From contig JAJJXM010000060.1 in the NCBI GenBank assembly GCA_024516155.1, positions 248,001-312,000 of the forward strand: DNA of 64,000 nucleotides. Direction: 5' to 3'. A model generated the notes under the pieces. That model had not been told where the DNA came from, did not search any database, and worked only from the letters and a program-made list of their open reading frames with translations. Shown piece after piece: positions 61,640 through 64,000 of this stretch. Made by a program: the position numbers and the translations under genes. The first letter of the stretch is position 1. Each line of letters opens with the position of its first letter. Origin of the DNA: Pyronema omphalodes (taxonomy: Eukaryota; Ascomycota; Pezizomycetes; Pezizales; Pyronemataceae).

Positions 61640-62152
61640 TCATGCTAACAGATGAAAATAGCCGAACACCGGCTTTACCATCTTCTTCATGCCCTTTACG
61701 ATTTGATATGCTTCCCTGTGGGCATCAGTCAACGCGACAACACGATACGTCGATAACGCCCTCGGATACTCGGATACATCTGTTGGTCTTATGATCAAGT
61801 ATGTGCCCGTGTTGCAGGAAGCTACCTCATGCTCTAGGGCTTCTTCATTTGCAAGTACTTCGAATTTGGATGGCTGTCCAATGCGTCCTAGAGAAGCATA
61901 AGTTGTTGTGGTGTGATTATTGTTGAGATTGAGCCGAGTGGTAATTGCTTTTCCTGGCGTGCGAGTATTAATTCGTGATCCTAAGAATGTGGAAGGTGGG
62001 GTGCATCCAAGTCGATATTCAATCACAACCAATTGCCATGGAAGTCGGTTGAAGCTGTGCAGCGTATGGATATGCAACTCCGAATCTGCAGTGATCTGGA
62101 ACGCAAAGGATGCGGAAGTGGCGTTTAGGAGAAGCGAAGCGAGGCCATGCAC
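61640..62152 (-). pseudogene. Orphan open frame, possible 3' exon or gene fragment
   Basis: An open minus-strand frame with protein-like composition in its second half (SKFEVLANEEALEHEVAS and LIIRPTDVSEYPRAL). No in-frame ATG precedes this part, and the frame stays open for about 100 bp more upstream without one. It is either the last exon of a gene whose upstream exons I could not join, or a relic. No family was recognised. Confidence 0.3.
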
Positions 62153-62595
62153 ACGGTACCGACTAATTCTTCGACTGAGGTGTAAATCACTGGAAGTAAG
62201 GCCATGAGGACATGAGGATGTTGTTTCTCTGTAACTTATCCGGCTATGAACAACATGCCGGGATTTAAGAAACCGCTGAAGTTGGCCATGCCAGGAAAAG
62301 GATTATCGGCTGAAGTTCCTATTAATAGAAATGCCGCTAAATTTGACAGAAAAGTGAAATGCGCACATGCGCAACACATTATACCCCACAAAGCATGGTC
62401 ACGATCGTACGATGTCGATCAAATCTGCTTCAAAGGGGTGATGTTAGGTTAGCATCTCCAGCAATGAGGGTTTAGGTGTTTGCCCTCACCGAAAACTTTT
62501 TAGCAGATTCAAAAGATCTGCGACGCAACGCTCGAGGTACATTGTGCAGAAACTAGCCAAAGTACAACGAAGAGGAAAATGAAGCTACTCATATT

Positions 62596-63096
62596 ATGCG
62601 GAGTGTTCAGTATCTAGTCAGGCCCATTGCTAAGACCGAGAATCCTCCATGCGGGAAACTTACGTCATCTAAATCTAAATTGAATAGACTTGCGTTAGGT
62701 TGTAACTTCTGTTCAATTCCGCCTTCAGGTGCTATCCTTACATATGTCAGGATATATTTCATCTCGACCAGATTCAAGATAATTGCCTTGTACGTAACTA
62801 CCCATAAAATTGAAACCCACCCGATGTGGACTCAACCGTCATATCGATTTCTTGGGCAGAAGAATTTTGGATGTGGTTTCCCCAAAGGTTTTAGTTGCAT
62901 ACAAACCGGAGCGCCTAATGATACTTTAGCGGATGTCTCAATCAATGCGCTTCATGCGCTTGGATCTCTGAATGTGGATGACGTTGCGATAGCGGGGCAA
63001 TTCGAATACATTTTTACTGACTCGATGTACGTGCAGGATGCTCCATTCCACAAAATGCACCACACATCACTCGCCGGATCTTTTCTAAAAAATTAG
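62596..63096 (+). CDS. Hypothetical ORF, unknown function
   Basis: 166-codon ORF from ATG. The first half looks random; the second half (FLGQKNFGCGFPKGFSCIQT, then DVSINALHALGSLNVDD) looks more like protein. No family, signal peptide or splice partner was recognised. It could be a chance ORF. Confidence 0.22.
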   Translation: MRSVQYLVRPIAKTENPPCGKLTSSKSKLNRLALGCNFCSIPPSGAILTYVRIYFISTRFKIIALYVTTHKIETHPMWTQPSYRFLGQKNFGCGFPKGFSCIQTGAPNDTLADVSINALHALGSLNVDDVAIAGQFEYIFTDSMYVQDAPFHKMHHTSLAGSFLKN

Positions 63097-64000
63097 CATC
63101 TTGAACCACTAAGAATGGGATTTAAGGATCACAATGTCCTGCCATTATATCTGTTGAATTCAGAGATCATTGCTGAGATTGTACGAAGGCCCTTTCTGCG
63201 ATTGGCGCACGCCAATTTTGGCTTTGAGTTATCGGCAGCCAAAAGGCACCACAGACCCATTATTTTCTGGCACTGGATATTCACAGCTTGGTTCCAACTC
63301 CCGGTTCGGACGGTCCAGATTGTCTTGCCGCGATGAAGCAGATCAGACGCGGCATTTTTAGCGAGAGAAGGGCGAGGAGATAGCGTGTCCACGGAAAACT
63401 TCAGTGGCAACGACTAAACGTAACATGCTACGATTAATCGTACGAGGCTCCTCAGTCATGGGTCTAGAACGCTGCAAACAGCATCCACGCTTAACAAAAA
63501 TTTGTCGCCGATTGAAAGAAACGACGTGGAGTACTATAGCTATCCGGCGAGCGGATCGCGGGATAATCTTCGCGGAACCCGAGGTGCCGTGTCCTTTCGA
63601 AATGGAATCCGCAGCTGCATGTTTTGACAACCTCCTGTCGCCGCCATCGCCATTTTCTTTCGGATATGCTGCAACCTGGCTTCTTGACATCATTGTCATA
63701 AAATAGTACAATATCTGGTTCCAACTCTTGTCGTAGATTGGACGAACAGCCTTGTGACAAGAATCTATTGTTGGAAAAGGAGCCTGTGCATTAAAAAGCC
63801 TGAGTTATGACATTCATACTGTCTGGATGTTTCATGCGTGCGGGCCACGATAGGTAAATCATGCCTGAATGGCGTATCAAATTGAAAAACGGCGGTACAC
63901 AAAAGCCACTATTCGATTGAGCAAAAATGTCTTCCATGAGGAACGTGTAGACGCTGAGATGGCCTGTCTCCCAAATAGCCATGGGATCTCGGAACCTTTG
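63097..64000. other. Window end, no supported gene
   Basis: Overlapping ORFs on both strands under 120 codons; none has recognised features. Confidence 0.5.

Noticed and set aside
2..63999. CRISPR array or bacterial operon structure
   Set aside because: Introns, a eukaryotic tRNA intron and fungal gene families show this is nuclear fungal DNA; the tandem repeats lack regular unique spacers.

Overview
This window is nuclear DNA of a filamentous ascomycete (Pezizomycotina). The evidence is short spliceosomal introns (mostly 43-70 bp) with GTRNGT-like donors and CTAAC/CTGAC branch sites, a HET-domain gene, an F-box/ankyrin gene, a 14-helix drug:H+ antiporter and dispersed palindromic transposon relics. 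Helotiales-like fungi are a plausible home, but nothing here fixes the order.

Layout. 0-2 kb: a low-complexity Arg/Ser/Pro-rich protein on the minus strand. 2-8.5 kb: a long gene-free tract full of micro- and minisatellites and homopolymer runs. 8.6-9.1 kb: a possible small two-exon gene. 9.55-9.71 kb: a tRNA-Asp(GUC) gene with an unusually long, hairpin-forming intron. 11.1-12.1 kb: a 1,010-bp element made of two near-identical 347-bp inverted arms. 13-26.6 kb is the gene-rich part: an F-box/ankyrin protein, two paralogous Cys-rich single-pass membrane proteins, ALG5 (dolichyl-phosphate glucosyltransferase, N-glycosylation), TSC10 (3-ketodihydrosphingosine reductase, sphingolipid synthesis), a weakly supported pair of overlapping ORFs, and a nine-exon DHA2-type MFS transporter that appears to include a 3-nt micro-exon. 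26.6-43.2 kb: gene-poor, with several MITE-like inverted repeats and telomere-like hexamers. 43.2-46.8 kb: a five-exon EST1/SMG6-type gene (telomerase and nonsense-mediated decay family) with a C-terminal PIN domain. 46.8-59.2 kb: gene-poor again, with a minisatellite and more inverted-repeat elements. 59.2-61.3 kb: a HET-domain gene that is intact once a 43-bp intron is removed. The last 2.7 kb holds only ORF fragments.

How it fits together. The recognised genes are unrelated housekeeping functions (ER glycosylation, sphingolipid synthesis, telomere/RNA surveillance) interspersed with accessory genes (HET, F-box, efflux pump). There is no operon or obvious metabolite cluster. The most coherent novel signal is a family of TA-flanked palindromic elements with the terminus CTCGTGCC. 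It ranges from 41-53 bp hairpins to a ~584-bp diverged copy and the 1,010-bp near-perfect palindrome. Exon structures were worked out by hand from reading frame, splice signals and family motifs. No RNA data or database searches were available.
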